Assembly (NCBI RefSeq): GCF_013359695.1
Contig: NZ_JABFMU010000057.1
Location: 1 to 38,131, forward strand
Length of the DNA stretch: 38,131 nt
From: Pseudomonas sp. C2B4
GTDB lineage: Bacteria > Pseudomonadota > Gammaproteobacteria > Pseudomonadales > Pseudomonadaceae
Direction: 5' to 3'
In this document: positions 1 to 8,237 of the stretch, piece after piece
Position numbering within the stretch: the stretch's first letter is position 1
Layout: each line of letters begins with the position of its first letter
Notes under the pieces: generated by a model
What the model saw: the letters and a program-made list of their open reading frames with translations, nothing else
Databases searched by the model: none
What the model was told of the DNA's origin: nothing
Position numbers and translations under genes: made by a program

Positions 1-52
1 CGCCGTAAGGGCGAAACCCTAAGTGGCCGTTACCGCAGCAATGGATATGTAC
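1..52 (-). repeat. Dispersed Pseudomonas repeat, left inverted copy
   Basis: The reverse complement of the first 52 bases aligns without gaps to 38040-38091 at the other end of the window, with six mismatches. Both copies contain GTACATATCC, CGGTAACGG and CGCCCTTACGGCG. This resembles a dispersed intergenic repeat common in fluorescent pseudomonads that is often mis-annotated as a short hypothetical protein. The copy is probably cut by the window edge. Confidence 0.7.
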
Positions 53-63
53 TCGGTCAGCAA

Positions 64-262
64 GAGACAGGCCGGCTATCACGCCGCCTTCGCGAGCAGG
101 CTCGCTCCCACAGTTATCCCGGGTACATCCGCAGGAGACAGGTCGGCTGTCAGGCCGCCTTCGCAGGCAAGCCAGCTCCCACAGTTAATCCGGGTACATC
201 CGCAGGAGACAGGTCGGCTGTCAGGCCGCCTTCGCGAGCAGGCTCGCTCCCACAGGGAAATC
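64..262. repeat. Three tandem 71-bp units, each with one REP palindrome
   Basis: GAGACAGG or a near match begins at 64, 135 and 206, giving an exact 71-bp period. Each unit carries one REP of the form TTCGCGAGCAGGCTCGCTCC; the middle unit has a degenerate version (GGCAAGCCAGCTCC). The stretch 1-397 contains only these repeats and a short leader before the hydrolase at 398. I see no credible gene in it. Confidence 0.85.
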
Positions 263-397
263 AAATACAACCAGGCTTCATTACAAACTTGTCATTGAGA
301 TGTCAGCAAAGCCAGCACCCTCGCTTCATACAGTGGACCCATCAGCCAGCCACGCCGACTGACACCCCTCCCACTGAAGAAAACAAGGGTCGACACC

Positions 398-1171
398 ATG
401 AAACCATTGAGCAAACTCTGCCTGATCGCCGCCAGCCTGTTCATGCTCGGCACCGGCTCCGCCATGGCCGCCACGACGACCGCACCGGTCAAGGCCAACA
501 ACGTCGTGCTGGTGCACGGCTCCTGGGCCGATGGCTCCAGCTGGTCGGACGTGATCGCGCGTTTGCAGGCCGCCGGTCTGCACGTCACGGCCGTGCAAAA
601 CCCGTTGACGTCGGTGGCCGACGATGTGGCCGCCACGAAACGCGTCCTCGATCAGCAGGACGGCCCGACCGTTCTGGTGGGCCACTCCTACGCCGGTACC
701 GTGGTCAGTGAAGCCGGGGTCGATCCGAAGGTCAGCTCGCTGGTGTACGTCGCCGCGCGAGCGCCGGATGCCGGGGAAGACTTCGTCGCCCTCTCGGCCA
801 AGTACCCGACCATGCCGGTGCGCACCGGCACGGAAGAACACGACGGTTTCGTCAGCCTCAAGCAGGACGCCTTCCTCAAGTACTTCGCCAGCGACGTGCC
901 CCACGACAAGGCCATGCAGCTGTTCGCCGTGCAGCAACCAATCGCCAAGACCCTGTTCACCGACCGCACCACAGCGGCGGCCTGGCACAGCAAACCGTCG
1001 TGGTATGCGGTGTCCAGCCAGGACCAGACCATCAACCCGGACCTGGAACGCTTCCTCGCCAAGCGCATGGGCGCGACCACCATTGAGTTGCCGTCCAGCC
1101 ATCTGTCGCTGGTCTCCCACTCCAAGGAGATCGCTGACCTGATCCTCGCTGCCGCCGGTCGCCAATCGTAG
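398..1171 (+). CDS. Secreted alpha/beta-fold hydrolase
   Basis: This 257-residue protein starts with a typical Sec signal peptide: a Lys-containing start, a hydrophobic core and cleavage after AMA near residue 25. The mature part is an alpha/beta hydrolase. It has an oxyanion-type VLVHGSW segment near residue 38, the nucleophile elbow GHSYAG near residue 96, a later acidic position in SSQDQ, and the likely catalytic His in SSHLSLVSH near the C terminus. The family includes esterases and salicylate- or nitrile-esterase-like enzymes common in Pseudomonas, and the natural substrate cannot be read from the sequence. It is monocistronic, with REP repeats on both sides. Export to the periplasm is inferred from the signal peptide. 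Confidence 0.85.
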   Translation: MKPLSKLCLIAASLFMLGTGSAMAATTTAPVKANNVVLVHGSWADGSSWSDVIARLQAAGLHVTAVQNPLTSVADDVAATKRVLDQQDGPTVLVGHSYAGTVVSEAGVDPKVSSLVYVAARAPDAGEDFVALSAKYPTMPVRTGTEEHDGFVSLKQDAFLKYFASDVPHDKAMQLFAVQQPIAKTLFTDRTTAAAWHSKPSWYAVSSQDQTINPDLERFLAKRMGATTIELPSSHLSLVSHSKEIADLILAAAGRQS

Positions 1172-1182
1172 ATACCACGCAA

Positions 1183-1285
1183 CTGTAGGAGCGAGCTTGC
1201 TCGCGAAAAAACCACGGGCGCCGCGGGGCATCTGGTTTCGTACGTCATCGTTCACGACCATCGCGAGCAGGGCTCGCTCCTACAA
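1183..1285. repeat. REP pair (BIME) downstream of the hydrolase
   Basis: Two inverted REP copies, 1183-1206 (CTGTAGGAGCGAGCTTGCTC) and 1260-1285, face each other across about 55 bases. A truncated piece, CTGTAGGAGCGATGG, follows at 1329. The pair lies between the ends of the convergent hydrolase and MFS genes, the usual place for BIMEs. Confidence 0.9.
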
Positions 1286-1346
1286 GGGAATCTGTGCCGA
1301 ACACGAAGCAGCGGCCAGCTCAATCCACTGTAGGAGCGATGGTATC

Positions 1347-2816
1347 TCAGCGATTTTCGATAAGACTCACGGGGTCTCGTACTTGCAAAAAACGGTATGC
1401 AACTAACGCAAACAGCACAATGAAGCCAGTCACCACAGCGCTTGTCATCATCACGCCTTCTGTAAATGCAGCGTTAGCTTCTTCCAGAATCCGCGTCGCC
1501 ACTTCCTCTGGCTGGTCTTGACTGATGGCGTGAGCACCTCCCAACGTCGCAATCGCATTAACTACACTTTCGGATACGCCCTCAGGGATCGCCAAAGACA
1601 ACCGATACAGCGCCGCTACTGCCCCTCCGATCAACGTTGTACCCAACACCACTCCAATTTCGTAAGCCGTTTCACTGACGGACGAGGCGCTGCCGGCGCT
1701 CTCGGCCGGCACCGAGCCCAATAAAAGATCGTTGGACACGGTGGTGATGGCGGCAACACTCGCGTTGAGCAAAACGAAAGCCACACCTACGGCCAGGACA
1801 GTAGGTGCAAGCAGTGCCACCATCGCAAAAGCCGCAGCAGCCAGCAGCAGACAGCCCGCAATCACCCTGTTCGGTGCATGCTTTTGCGCCACTGGCACGA
1901 CGGCAAGGCCGGCGACAATCGCCAATATCTGCCCCGGCACCAATATCAAGCTGGCCAGCAACGGGGGCAAGCCAAAAATCAGCTGCAACAATTGGGTGGC
2001 GAAGAAGAGGAAGCCGATCAACAAGCCCAGGCTCACTAGATTTATCGCAATGGACACGCTGAAAGCAGAAGAGGCGAACAACCTGAGGTCCAACAGCGGC
2101 TGATCCAAATGTAGCTGGCGACGGACAAAAACCACACCCAGCAATATTCCGGACAGCGCCCAGATTAAAACCTGGCTGTCGAAGCCGACCGTGGCCAGAT
2201 GCTTGAGACCCAGCATCACACCCGTCATTGCGCCCAGGCTTAGCAAGATACTCAGGTAATCGGTTGATCTACCCATTTGTCTTGGCGACTCGGTGATCAT
2301 CGGCGCCAAGAGCAGTACTGGCAGCAGAAACGGCAAAGCAACCAGAAAAACCGACTGCCAATCGAAATACTGCAACAGCACACCGCCCAGCAACGGCCCC
2401 AATGCCGACCCAATAGTCAGGCAAGTTGCCCAAACCGCCACTGCCAGACGCCGCTCTTCTCGATCCTCAAATGCGGTGCGGATCAGCGCCAGGGTCGCCG
2501 GCAAAATCATTGCACCGAAACAGCCCAACAGCACACGCCCGCCAATCAGATGCCACGCCTGCTGTGAAAACACCACACCTACCGACACCACTGCGAACCC
2601 CATACACCCCAGACAAAGCATGCGCCGATGACCGAAGCGGTCTCCGGAACTGCCCATGGTCACCAGCAACCCGGCGAGCACCAGAGAATAGGCATCGATC
2701 ATCCATAGTTGCTCGGCAGCGGACGGACTCAGCGCAGAAGCGATTCGAGGCATAGCGAAATTGAGAATCGTGTTATCGATGGTCACTAACAGAACTGGAA
2801 GCATGATCACCAGCAA
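1347..2816 (-). CDS. MFS drug:H+ antiporter-like exporter (DHA2 type), 5' end frameshifted
   Basis: The readable frame gives about 489 residues with roughly 14 hydrophobic segments and the DHA2 hallmark VTIDNTILNFAMPRIA at the N terminus. GSSGDRFGHRR (motif A) follows TM2. This is the SmvA/QacA/LfrA type of efflux pump, and it is the last gene of the aminophenyl operon, so it most likely exports the product or gives self-resistance. In this frame the only starts are a TTG at 2816, a GTG at 2810 and an ATG at 2804, none with a ribosome binding site, and the protein would lack its charged N terminus. A well-placed ATG lies at 2877, overlapping the papC stop as TGATG with AAGGA upstream, but it is out of frame because of a ten-C run (2855-2864). 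With nine Cs the protein would start MQRTAPPLVSIIRDRSKGA and be 509 residues long. Confidence 0.85.
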   Translation of the reverse strand: MLVIMLPVLLVTIDNTILNFAMPRIASALSPSAAEQLWMIDAYSLVLAGLLVTMGSSGDRFGHRRMLCLGCMGFAVVSVGVVFSQQAWHLIGGRVLLGCFGAMILPATLALIRTAFEDREERRLAVAVWATCLTIGSALGPLLGGVLLQYFDWQSVFLVALPFLLPVLLLAPMITESPRQMGRSTDYLSILLSLGAMTGVMLGLKHLATVGFDSQVLIWALSGILLGVVFVRRQLHLDQPLLDLRLFASSAFSVSIAINLVSLGLLIGFLFFATQLLQLIFGLPPLLASLILVPGQILAIVAGLAVVPVAQKHAPNRVIAGCLLLAAAAFAMVALLAPTVLAVGVAFVLLNASVAAITTVSNDLLLGSVPAESAGSASSVSETAYEIGVVLGTTLIGGAVAALYRLSLAIPEGVSESVVNAIATLGGAHAISQDQPEEVATRILEEANAAFTEGVMMTSAVVTGFIVLFALVAYRFLQVRDPVSLIENR

Positions 2817-2854
2817 GGCGGCGCCCTTAGAGCGATCCCGGATAATGGAGACAA

Positions 2855-2864
2855 GGGGGGGGGG
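2855..2864 (-). other. Homopolymer C10 tract (G10 on + strand) breaking the exporter start
   Basis: Ten consecutive G on the plus strand lie 11 bases inside the exporter ORF that would begin at 2877. With ten the frame ends at a TAA after 16 codons. Removing one base joins it to the long MFS frame with no other change. The tract may be a sequencing or assembly error, a slipped-strand contingency site, or a real loss of function. Confidence 0.85.
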
Positions 2865-2876
2865 CCGTTCTTTGCA

Positions 2877-3761
2877 TCAGTCGCTTTTCCTTGATGGGCT
2901 CAGTGTTTTGAAGAGCGCTTCGCAGGTTTCTCCATAGACGTCGACATACGTACCCAGCTGTCGTTGAACAGCATTCAGCTTTTCGGCAAAAGCCTCAGGC
3001 GTATCAACCCCACACATATGATCCAGCATTCCTAGGCTGGCAGATAATTGATCCCGCTGCTGCTGGGCTGCACCGTTGTGTTTCTGGATATCCCAGTAGA
3101 TGACAGGGGCGTTGTGTAGGACTCTGGCGACCAGACTAAGCATGGTTTTCATCGGCGGTGGTGCCAATGCCTGGAGCGTATCCATGTCACATCCTGATCG
3201 CTCCAACGCAAAAGCAAACGCCAAGATCGCTGCGTGAGGCAGCGCTTGGCATACAGCCATCGCGCGATCATGCTCATCGGGAAGCAACCGTGTCACTCGT
3301 ATTGCATGTGCTTTTAAAAGTACTGCAAAGCGATTGCCTACCTCACTTTCACGGCGCTCGCAAAGCACCACTGGACGCTCCGCGCAATCAAGCGTCGGTG
3401 CAAACATAGGATTGATACCCACCGAGGCAACTGCGGGAAACAACTGCTCAGCCCTACGCTGAAAAGGCGCCTGCACAGAGCATGTATTGACTAACGCTTT
3501 GACGGAAGGAGCCTTTCCGACAAAGCACTCCAACCCCCGAATTGCGACATCCTCGGGTAGAGCAAAAACAATGATGGTGGCAGCTTCAAGTAGCTCGGGG
3601 GCTTGCTCGGGGATGCTTAGCACATCCATCACGCGGTGATTAAGCAGTGCGCGTGGCGGAACTAAATCTACCAACGTGAGTGTGTGCACGCCCTTCCCTA
3701 GCATCCCGGCGATGAAGCTACCGACCATACCCGCGCCACCCAGGATCAAAATATTATCCAA
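2877..3761 (-). CDS. papC: 4-amino-4-deoxyprephenate dehydrogenase (PapC-like, TyrA family)
   Basis: This 294-residue protein has an N-terminal Rossmann nucleotide site (ILGGAGMVGSFIAG, residues 6-19) and the overall size of TyrA/PapC prephenate dehydrogenases. A PapA-type synthase and a chorismate mutase lie directly upstream, so its substrate is probably 4-amino-4-deoxyprephenate, oxidatively decarboxylated to 4-aminophenylpyruvate with NAD. The start is a TTG at 3761: AAGGGG lies six bases before it, no ATG is available, and the Rossmann motif requires an N terminus here. It begins 10 bases after the papA stop. Its own stop overlaps a potential exporter start (TGATG). Plain prephenate dehydrogenase is the alternative, but context makes it unlikely. 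Confidence 0.85.
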   Translation of the reverse strand: MDNILILGGAGMVGSFIAGMLGKGVHTLTLVDLVPPRALLNHRVMDVLSIPEQAPELLEAATIIVFALPEDVAIRGLECFVGKAPSVKALVNTCSVQAPFQRRAEQLFPAVASVGINPMFAPTLDCAERPVVLCERRESEVGNRFAVLLKAHAIRVTRLLPDEHDRAMAVCQALPHAAILAFAFALERSGCDMDTLQALAPPPMKTMLSLVARVLHNAPVIYWDIQKHNGAAQQQRDQLSASLGMLDHMCGVDTPEAFAEKLNAVQRQLGTYVDVYGETCEALFKTLSPSRKSD

Positions 3762-3771
3762 TGGTTACCCC

Positions 3772-5790
3772 TTACCCTCTAATACTGTGAAACGGCACAC
3801 TAGCCTTCACCAGTGTCTCGTGCATTTCCTCTGCCGGATCAGAGGCGGCAACAATTGCGCCCCCGATACCGAAACGAGCGATACCATCCTTAATCACTGC
3901 TGTCCGGATCACGATGCTTAGATCTGTGTAGCCATCGAATCCGATCCAACCCAAAGCTCCCGAGTAAATGCCACGCGCCGAAGATTCAAGTTTGTCGATG
4001 ATTTCCATGGTGCGTATTTTCGGTGCACCGGTCATGGAACCGCCGGGGAAACAGGCTCGGATCGCCGAGAATGATTTAACACCCCTACGCAACTGCCCTT
4101 GGACCGTCGAAACCAGCTGATGCACCGAAGAGTAGCTTTCAATATCAAAAGCCTTTGGTACCTTCACCGATCCCGGCACACAGATGCTGTTTAGGTCATG
4201 GCGTACCAGATCGACGATCATCAAATTTTCTGCGCGATCCTTTGAAGAGCACGCGAGATCTTGCTTGAGTGCTAGGTCTAGTTCAGGGTCATGTCCCCTG
4301 GGTCGTGTGCCCTTTATTGGCCTTGAAGTGATGCGACCTGTTGCATCGATGTTGAGAAAAGTCTCGGGGGACGCTCCAAGGATCGAAAACGTCCCAGTGT
4401 TTACGTAGGCACCATAAGGCACAGGGCTGATACGACGCATACGTAGATAGGTACTAAGAGGGTCATCCGTACACTGCAGGCTAGCTCGGTTGGTGAGGCA
4501 AATCTCATAAGATTCACCATCGGCAATCTGCCGCAGACACGCATCAACCTTTGCCATGTAAGTGCTTGAACAATCGGCCAGCCCCAGCGACGACTCAGCC
4601 ACCGGGCCAGGGATAAAAAACACATTGTCGGTTTGTTCGGCGTTGTCCGTAGACTGCAAAACGAGACGCTCGCCCCACAGATGGCACAGATAGGTGATTT
4701 CGGTTGCGTGATCGAAGACCAGCATATTCTGTGGCAGGTAAAACAGGGCATCGGGCAATTCCGACACGTGAGCGTTGCGCACACCGACAAGAGCTTTCAA
4801 CTCGTAGCCCAAGTAGCCGACCAAACCACCCTTGAAGGGAAACGGAACCTGTTGGTGTTGTCCTCCTCCCAACAAGTCAACAACCTCCTCCATCAAACTG
4901 AAAAAATCTCCTTCGATAGTTGCGCACCCGACTGGCCCGTCGATCGACAACAGCCGGCGATTGACGTCATAGGCAAACACTAACGCCGAATCGCGATCGC
5001 AGGAGCCCATCAGGGAATATCTTGCCTGCGACCGATCAGAAAGCTCGCTGTCAAGCCAGAACGCGGCCGGCTTACCAGCGAAATTTGCGTCGAAGAGCTG
5101 GGCCGGGGTGAGTGAATGCTCGATGCGCTCGAAATCTAAAGACAACCGCATTGGCCCACCGACCGTCTGCAGTGCCTGGAACATCGGATTATGCGTCGCA
5201 CACCTTCGGCTACTTTGCGCCTTGCTAGCCAGCCGAACGAAATTGTGGATGATCTGCAGACCGAATTCCGAATCGATTGATTCCGGGTGAAACTGCACGC
5301 CCCAAATTGCCCGCTCACGGTGCGCCAAACCCATGATGAGGCCGCAGTCCGAACGTGCTGTCACTTCAAGACAAGAAGGCACCTCAGTGCACACCAGAGA
5401 ATGGTAACGCACGACTTCGAAGCCATGCGGGATACCCTCAAAAAGACCGGTGCCAGAATGACTGATACGAGTCCGATAGCCATGCACAGGCTTGGGTGCA
5501 TGTTCGACTGTTCCACCAAAGAAAAAGTTGATGCCCTGATGTCCCAGACACACGCCGAGTATCGGAATCGACGCACGCTCCAGAACATCACGACACACGC
5601 CGAAATCGGCACTACGGGCAGGATGCCCCGGCCCTGGTGACAATATCACCGCATCATAGTTCGCCAGATCAAGTCGCTCGTAGGATGTGGTATTGGGTAC
5701 AACCATCGGCTGCTCCCCCGATACCTCATAGACGTATTGGGCAATATTGTTAGTAAAGGAATCGAAGTTATCGACGATCAAGACGCGCAT
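3772..5790 (-). CDS. papA: Fused 4-amino-4-deoxychorismate synthase (PapA-like)
   Basis: This 672-residue fusion has a class-I glutamine amidotransferase domain at the N terminus and a chorismate-binding synthase domain at the C terminus. The amidotransferase carries the nucleophile C81 in GVCLGHQ and H168/E170 in GVQFHPES. The synthase part carries PIKGT at 491-495 followed by GGSMTGAPK. The Lys in PIKGT (K493) is the nucleophile of aminodeoxychorismate synthases, whereas anthranilate synthases have PIAGT, so the product should be 4-amino-4-deoxychorismate. The fused order is that of PapA in pristinamycin and chloramphenicol pathways, while the folate enzymes of pseudomonads are separate PabA and PabB. 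A chorismate mutase rather than a PabC lyase lies next to it, which argues against a folate role. The start at 5790 has GAGG upstream and is 3 bases from the papB stop. Confidence 0.92.
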   Translation of the reverse strand: MRVLIVDNFDSFTNNIAQYVYEVSGEQPMVVPNTTSYERLDLANYDAVILSPGPGHPARSADFGVCRDVLERASIPILGVCLGHQGINFFFGGTVEHAPKPVHGYRTRISHSGTGLFEGIPHGFEVVRYHSLVCTEVPSCLEVTARSDCGLIMGLAHRERAIWGVQFHPESIDSEFGLQIIHNFVRLASKAQSSRRCATHNPMFQALQTVGGPMRLSLDFERIEHSLTPAQLFDANFAGKPAAFWLDSELSDRSQARYSLMGSCDRDSALVFAYDVNRRLLSIDGPVGCATIEGDFFSLMEEVVDLLGGGQHQQVPFPFKGGLVGYLGYELKALVGVRNAHVSELPDALFYLPQNMLVFDHATEITYLCHLWGERLVLQSTDNAEQTDNVFFIPGPVAESSLGLADCSSTYMAKVDACLRQIADGESYEICLTNRASLQCTDDPLSTYLRMRRISPVPYGAYVNTGTFSILGASPETFLNIDATGRITSRPIKGTRPRGHDPELDLALKQDLACSSKDRAENLMIVDLVRHDLNSICVPGSVKVPKAFDIESYSSVHQLVSTVQGQLRRGVKSFSAIRACFPGGSMTGAPKIRTMEIIDKLESSARGIYSGALGWIGFDGYTDLSIVIRTAVIKDGIARFGIGGAIVAASDPAEEMHETLVKASVPFHSIRG

Positions 5791-5793
5791 GCC

Positions 5794-6126
5794 TCATTCC
5801 TCCACATGTGACTGGTCGAGAGCATCCATCAGGCGTTGCTCCTCGTCGCAGGTTTCCTTGATGATTAAGGCGAAAAGGTCCCCGACGTATTCCGGGCGCA
5901 ACTTATGTTTAGGCGCCATAGACTTGGCCATTTCCAAGGTGGAAGTCACCCGATGCGGCTGCATCATTGGGATTCCATTCGCGGATTTGACACGGGCAAT
6001 CACTCGACAGACCTCCATGCGCTGGGCCAGTAGATTCATCAGCGCTTGATTTATCTCATCCAGTTGCTGGCGATAGGGCTGGAGTTCTCCACCAGGCGCA
6101 GTATTCCCTTCAGCATTCGGTGACAT
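5794..6126 (-). CDS. papB: 4-amino-4-deoxychorismate mutase (PapB-like, AroQ fold)
   Basis: This small, mostly helical protein (110 residues) belongs to the AroQ chorismate mutase family. Helix 1 is YRQQLDEINQALMNLLAQRM, with the usual Arg and the LLAQR pattern. VIARVK and a C-terminal helix with FALIIKETCDEEQ follow. In this operon it should rearrange 4-amino-4-deoxychorismate to 4-amino-4-deoxyprephenate. Two in-frame ATGs exist at 6132 and 6126. AAGGA directly abuts the first and lies six bases before the second, so 6126 is the better start. It is 21 bases downstream of the oxoamine synthase stop and 3 bases upstream of papA. A general chorismate mutase feeding phenylalanine is the alternative. 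Confidence 0.85.
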   Translation of the reverse strand: MSPNAEGNTAPGGELQPYRQQLDEINQALMNLLAQRMEVCRVIARVKSANGIPMMQPHRVTSTLEMAKSMAPKHKLRPEYVGDLFALIIKETCDEEQRLMDALDQSHVEE

Positions 6127-6147
6127 AGCCATTCCTTGAGAAAATCG

Positions 6148-7392
6148 TCAGGCAGATGCCTGGCTTAATTGCACGTTGAGTTGACGCGCCAAGTTATCGA
6201 CCTGCTCTGGCGTGTGAAGCGCCGACAATGCACACCGCAACATTGCTTTTCCGGTTTCTACAATCGGGTAAAACACCGGAAACACGACGATACCTTCAGC
6301 TCGTAGCGCGCTGGCAGCCGCCGTTCCCTGCTGCTCGGATTGAAACAACGCGCCGCGAATAGGTGCACGTAGCGACGCGTTCATCATTTGTTGTTTAACT
6401 TGCTCATCTAGACGGTGTGCGTTCGCCCATAACGCGCTTTGCAGGGAGACAATATCGGAGGAAAGATGGAGCTGAGCTGACGCGACGTTAGCCGCCTGCA
6501 ACGGCACGGAGATGGTGTGTCCAAACACCAGCGGGTTTGCAAGCGCACGCAATTGCGCCACTTGGTAACCAGACTTCAACACGATGAATCCACCCGCACC
6601 GCCAAATGCCTTGCTCAACGAACCGGCAATAAGCGTATTGTCCGGAAGCCGATGCCCCAGATTCTCAAAGGCATAACCCGCTCCGTGCTTACCCGTGATC
6701 GAAATACCATGGGCGTCGTCGATATAGAGATAACCACCCCAAGCTTGCAGCAGTTCGCTCAGCTCACTCACCGGCAACAATCCTGACATTGATCCAACGC
6801 CATCGATCAAGAGAACAGGAGTGATCTTTTCCTGAGCGCACCGCGCCAGCGCCTGCTTGAGTCCGTCCATGTCTTGGGTATCAACCCGACTAACAGGCCC
6901 GAACTGCGACAACACCCCGCGCAGCACTTGCATCGAGGCATGAGCAGTGCGATCCACAAGCCACATGATCGAGTTCTTGATTGGGTAGCCTTCCATGGTC
7001 CCGCTGCCCAAAAGAGGCAACACACCCAAGTGCGCATTACTAGTCGAGGTGAACACCGTCACGCTGGCGCCGGCGTAGATATCACTTAGCAACTGCTCAA
7101 GTTGCCGTAGGTAAACCGGACTCATGGCGCTTCGGCTAGCTGAAAGGTGGATACCAATCCGCTCCAACGCAGCCCCAGCGGCCTGAACTAGCATGGGATG
7201 GCTTTCCAAGCCGAGGTAGGAGCATGAAATGAACTCTGTGCAAGTCGTGCCATCGACAAGCGTTAGCGCCTTACCTTTGCGGGAAACCACTTCGAAACTG
7301 GTAAGGCCGTCGTCCGATGCACTGCTCAGCGCGCCGCTAGTGCGCTGCTGACGAATAGTCATCCAGCTTGGGCCCGTTTCCATAGTGTTCAT
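6148..7392 (-). CDS. Alpha-oxoamine synthase family PLP enzyme (AONS/KBL-like)
   Basis: This 414-residue fold-type-I PLP enzyme resembles 8-amino-7-oxononanoate synthase and 2-amino-3-ketobutyrate ligase. The PLP lysine is K261 in GSLSKAFGG, the cofactor Asp/His are D225 and H228 in YIDDAHGI, and the ring-stacking His is H151 in TAHASM. Members condense an amino acid with an acyl thioester and release CO2. The substrate-pocket segment near residues 82-98 reads HLSASRSAMSPVYLRQLE, unlike the GSGGSR/SGN..H..LE of housekeeping enzymes, which suggests a different amino-acid or acyl partner. It overlaps the methyltransferase by ATGA and has GGAG seven bases before its ATG. No biotin or threonine genes are nearby, so a biosynthetic C-C bond-forming role in this operon is inferred. 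Confidence 0.88.
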   Translation of the reverse strand: MNTMETGPSWMTIRQQRTSGALSSASDDGLTSFEVVSRKGKALTLVDGTTCTEFISCSYLGLESHPMLVQAAGAALERIGIHLSASRSAMSPVYLRQLEQLLSDIYAGASVTVFTSTSNAHLGVLPLLGSGTMEGYPIKNSIMWLVDRTAHASMQVLRGVLSQFGPVSRVDTQDMDGLKQALARCAQEKITPVLLIDGVGSMSGLLPVSELSELLQAWGGYLYIDDAHGISITGKHGAGYAFENLGHRLPDNTLIAGSLSKAFGGAGGFIVLKSGYQVAQLRALANPLVFGHTISVPLQAANVASAQLHLSSDIVSLQSALWANAHRLDEQVKQQMMNASLRAPIRGALFQSEQQGTAAASALRAEGIVVFPVFYPIVETGKAMLRCALSALHTPEQVDNLARQLNVQLSQASA

Positions 7393-8237
7393 GCTTTTAC
7401 TCCTACGGTGATGACGGAAGAGCCCGTAGCATCGGAAAACTCTTCATTGACAGAAGTACAAATCGAGCAAAAACCATGACTTTTCAGGATAAATCCAACC
7501 TGCTGTTCCTGGGATTCGCTGTGCTCAATTAGTAACGTGCCTCTCGGCTTCAGCAGCGAGTATGCAAGTCGCGCCGTGGACTGGATCAGCGCGACACCTT
7601 CGTCCGGGGCGAAGATCGCGCCAGCAGGATGATTAACGCCCCATTCAGGCAGAAGCACCGTGTTTTGAGGGACATAGGGAGGGTTGGCTACCACAACATC
7701 AACGCTGCCCCTCGCAGATTCAAAGGCGTCAATTTGATTGATATTTGCCTCGCACAAGGCCACCTCCTGCTCGCCAGCGCTCATTCGTAAGATGTTACGT
7801 TTGAGGTAGGTCTGTGCGATTTCATCGACCTCAACGCACACTACGTTGGCGGCAGTTCTGGACCAGATCGCCAAGCCGATTGCGCCTACTCCCGCGCAGA
7901 GGTCGTACACCGTTGATTGGGCATCAAGAGACAGGTTCTGCTCAATCCATTGCACAATGGCCATGCTTTGAATCCGCGGCACGAAGACTCCACTGCCCAC
8001 GACGAAACGAACGTCGGCAAAGTCGGCGTAACCTAAAATGTGCCCGAGCGGTATGCGCGCGCATCGCTCGGCTACATCCTGGCGAAAACCTGACATCCTT
8101 TGCGGATCTATCGGCCCTCCCGTATTGAAATGCTTGCTTATGATTGCTTGGAGATCCCGAACAGGATCCCAGACGCCAGCGTCCGTTAAAGCTGCCAATG
8201 CTTTGGCACGGTCGTACTCGAATTGAGAATGGATCAT
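7389..8237 (-). CDS. PrmC/HemK-like class I SAM-dependent N-methyltransferase
   Basis: This 282-residue protein resembles PrmC in layout. The N-terminal helical part ends in RIPLGHILGYADF and GVFVPR (residues 61-88). The SAM site is YDLCAGVGAIGLAIW (111-125), the acidic ribose-binding strand is VVCVEVDE, and motif IV is NPPY (185-188). NPPY enzymes methylate planar amines or amides, so an arylamine such as 4-aminophenylalanine is a plausible substrate; pristinamycin uses PapM for that step. The start is the ATG at 8237, which overlaps the upstream stop as ATGA; a TTG two codons earlier is less likely. A true PrmC would be expected next to prfA rather than in a pap operon. Confidence 0.82.
   Translation of the reverse strand: MIHSQFEYDRAKALAALTDAGVWDPVRDLQAIISKHFNTGGPIDPQRMSGFRQDVAERCARIPLGHILGYADFADVRFVVGSGVFVPRIQSMAIVQWIEQNLSLDAQSTVYDLCAGVGAIGLAIWSRTAANVVCVEVDEIAQTYLKRNILRMSAGEQEVALCEANINQIDAFESARGSVDVVVANPPYVPQNTVLLPEWGVNHPAGAIFAPDEGVALIQSTARLAYSLLKPRGTLLIEHSESQEQQVGFILKSHGFCSICTSVNEEFSDATGSSVITVGVKA

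Noticed and set aside
3772..5790. Anthranilate synthase or folate PabA/PabB assignment
   Set aside because: PIKGT with the nucleophilic Lys argues against anthranilate synthase. The fused form next to a chorismate mutase and a prephenate-dehydrogenase-like gene, without a PabC lyase, argues against folate synthesis.
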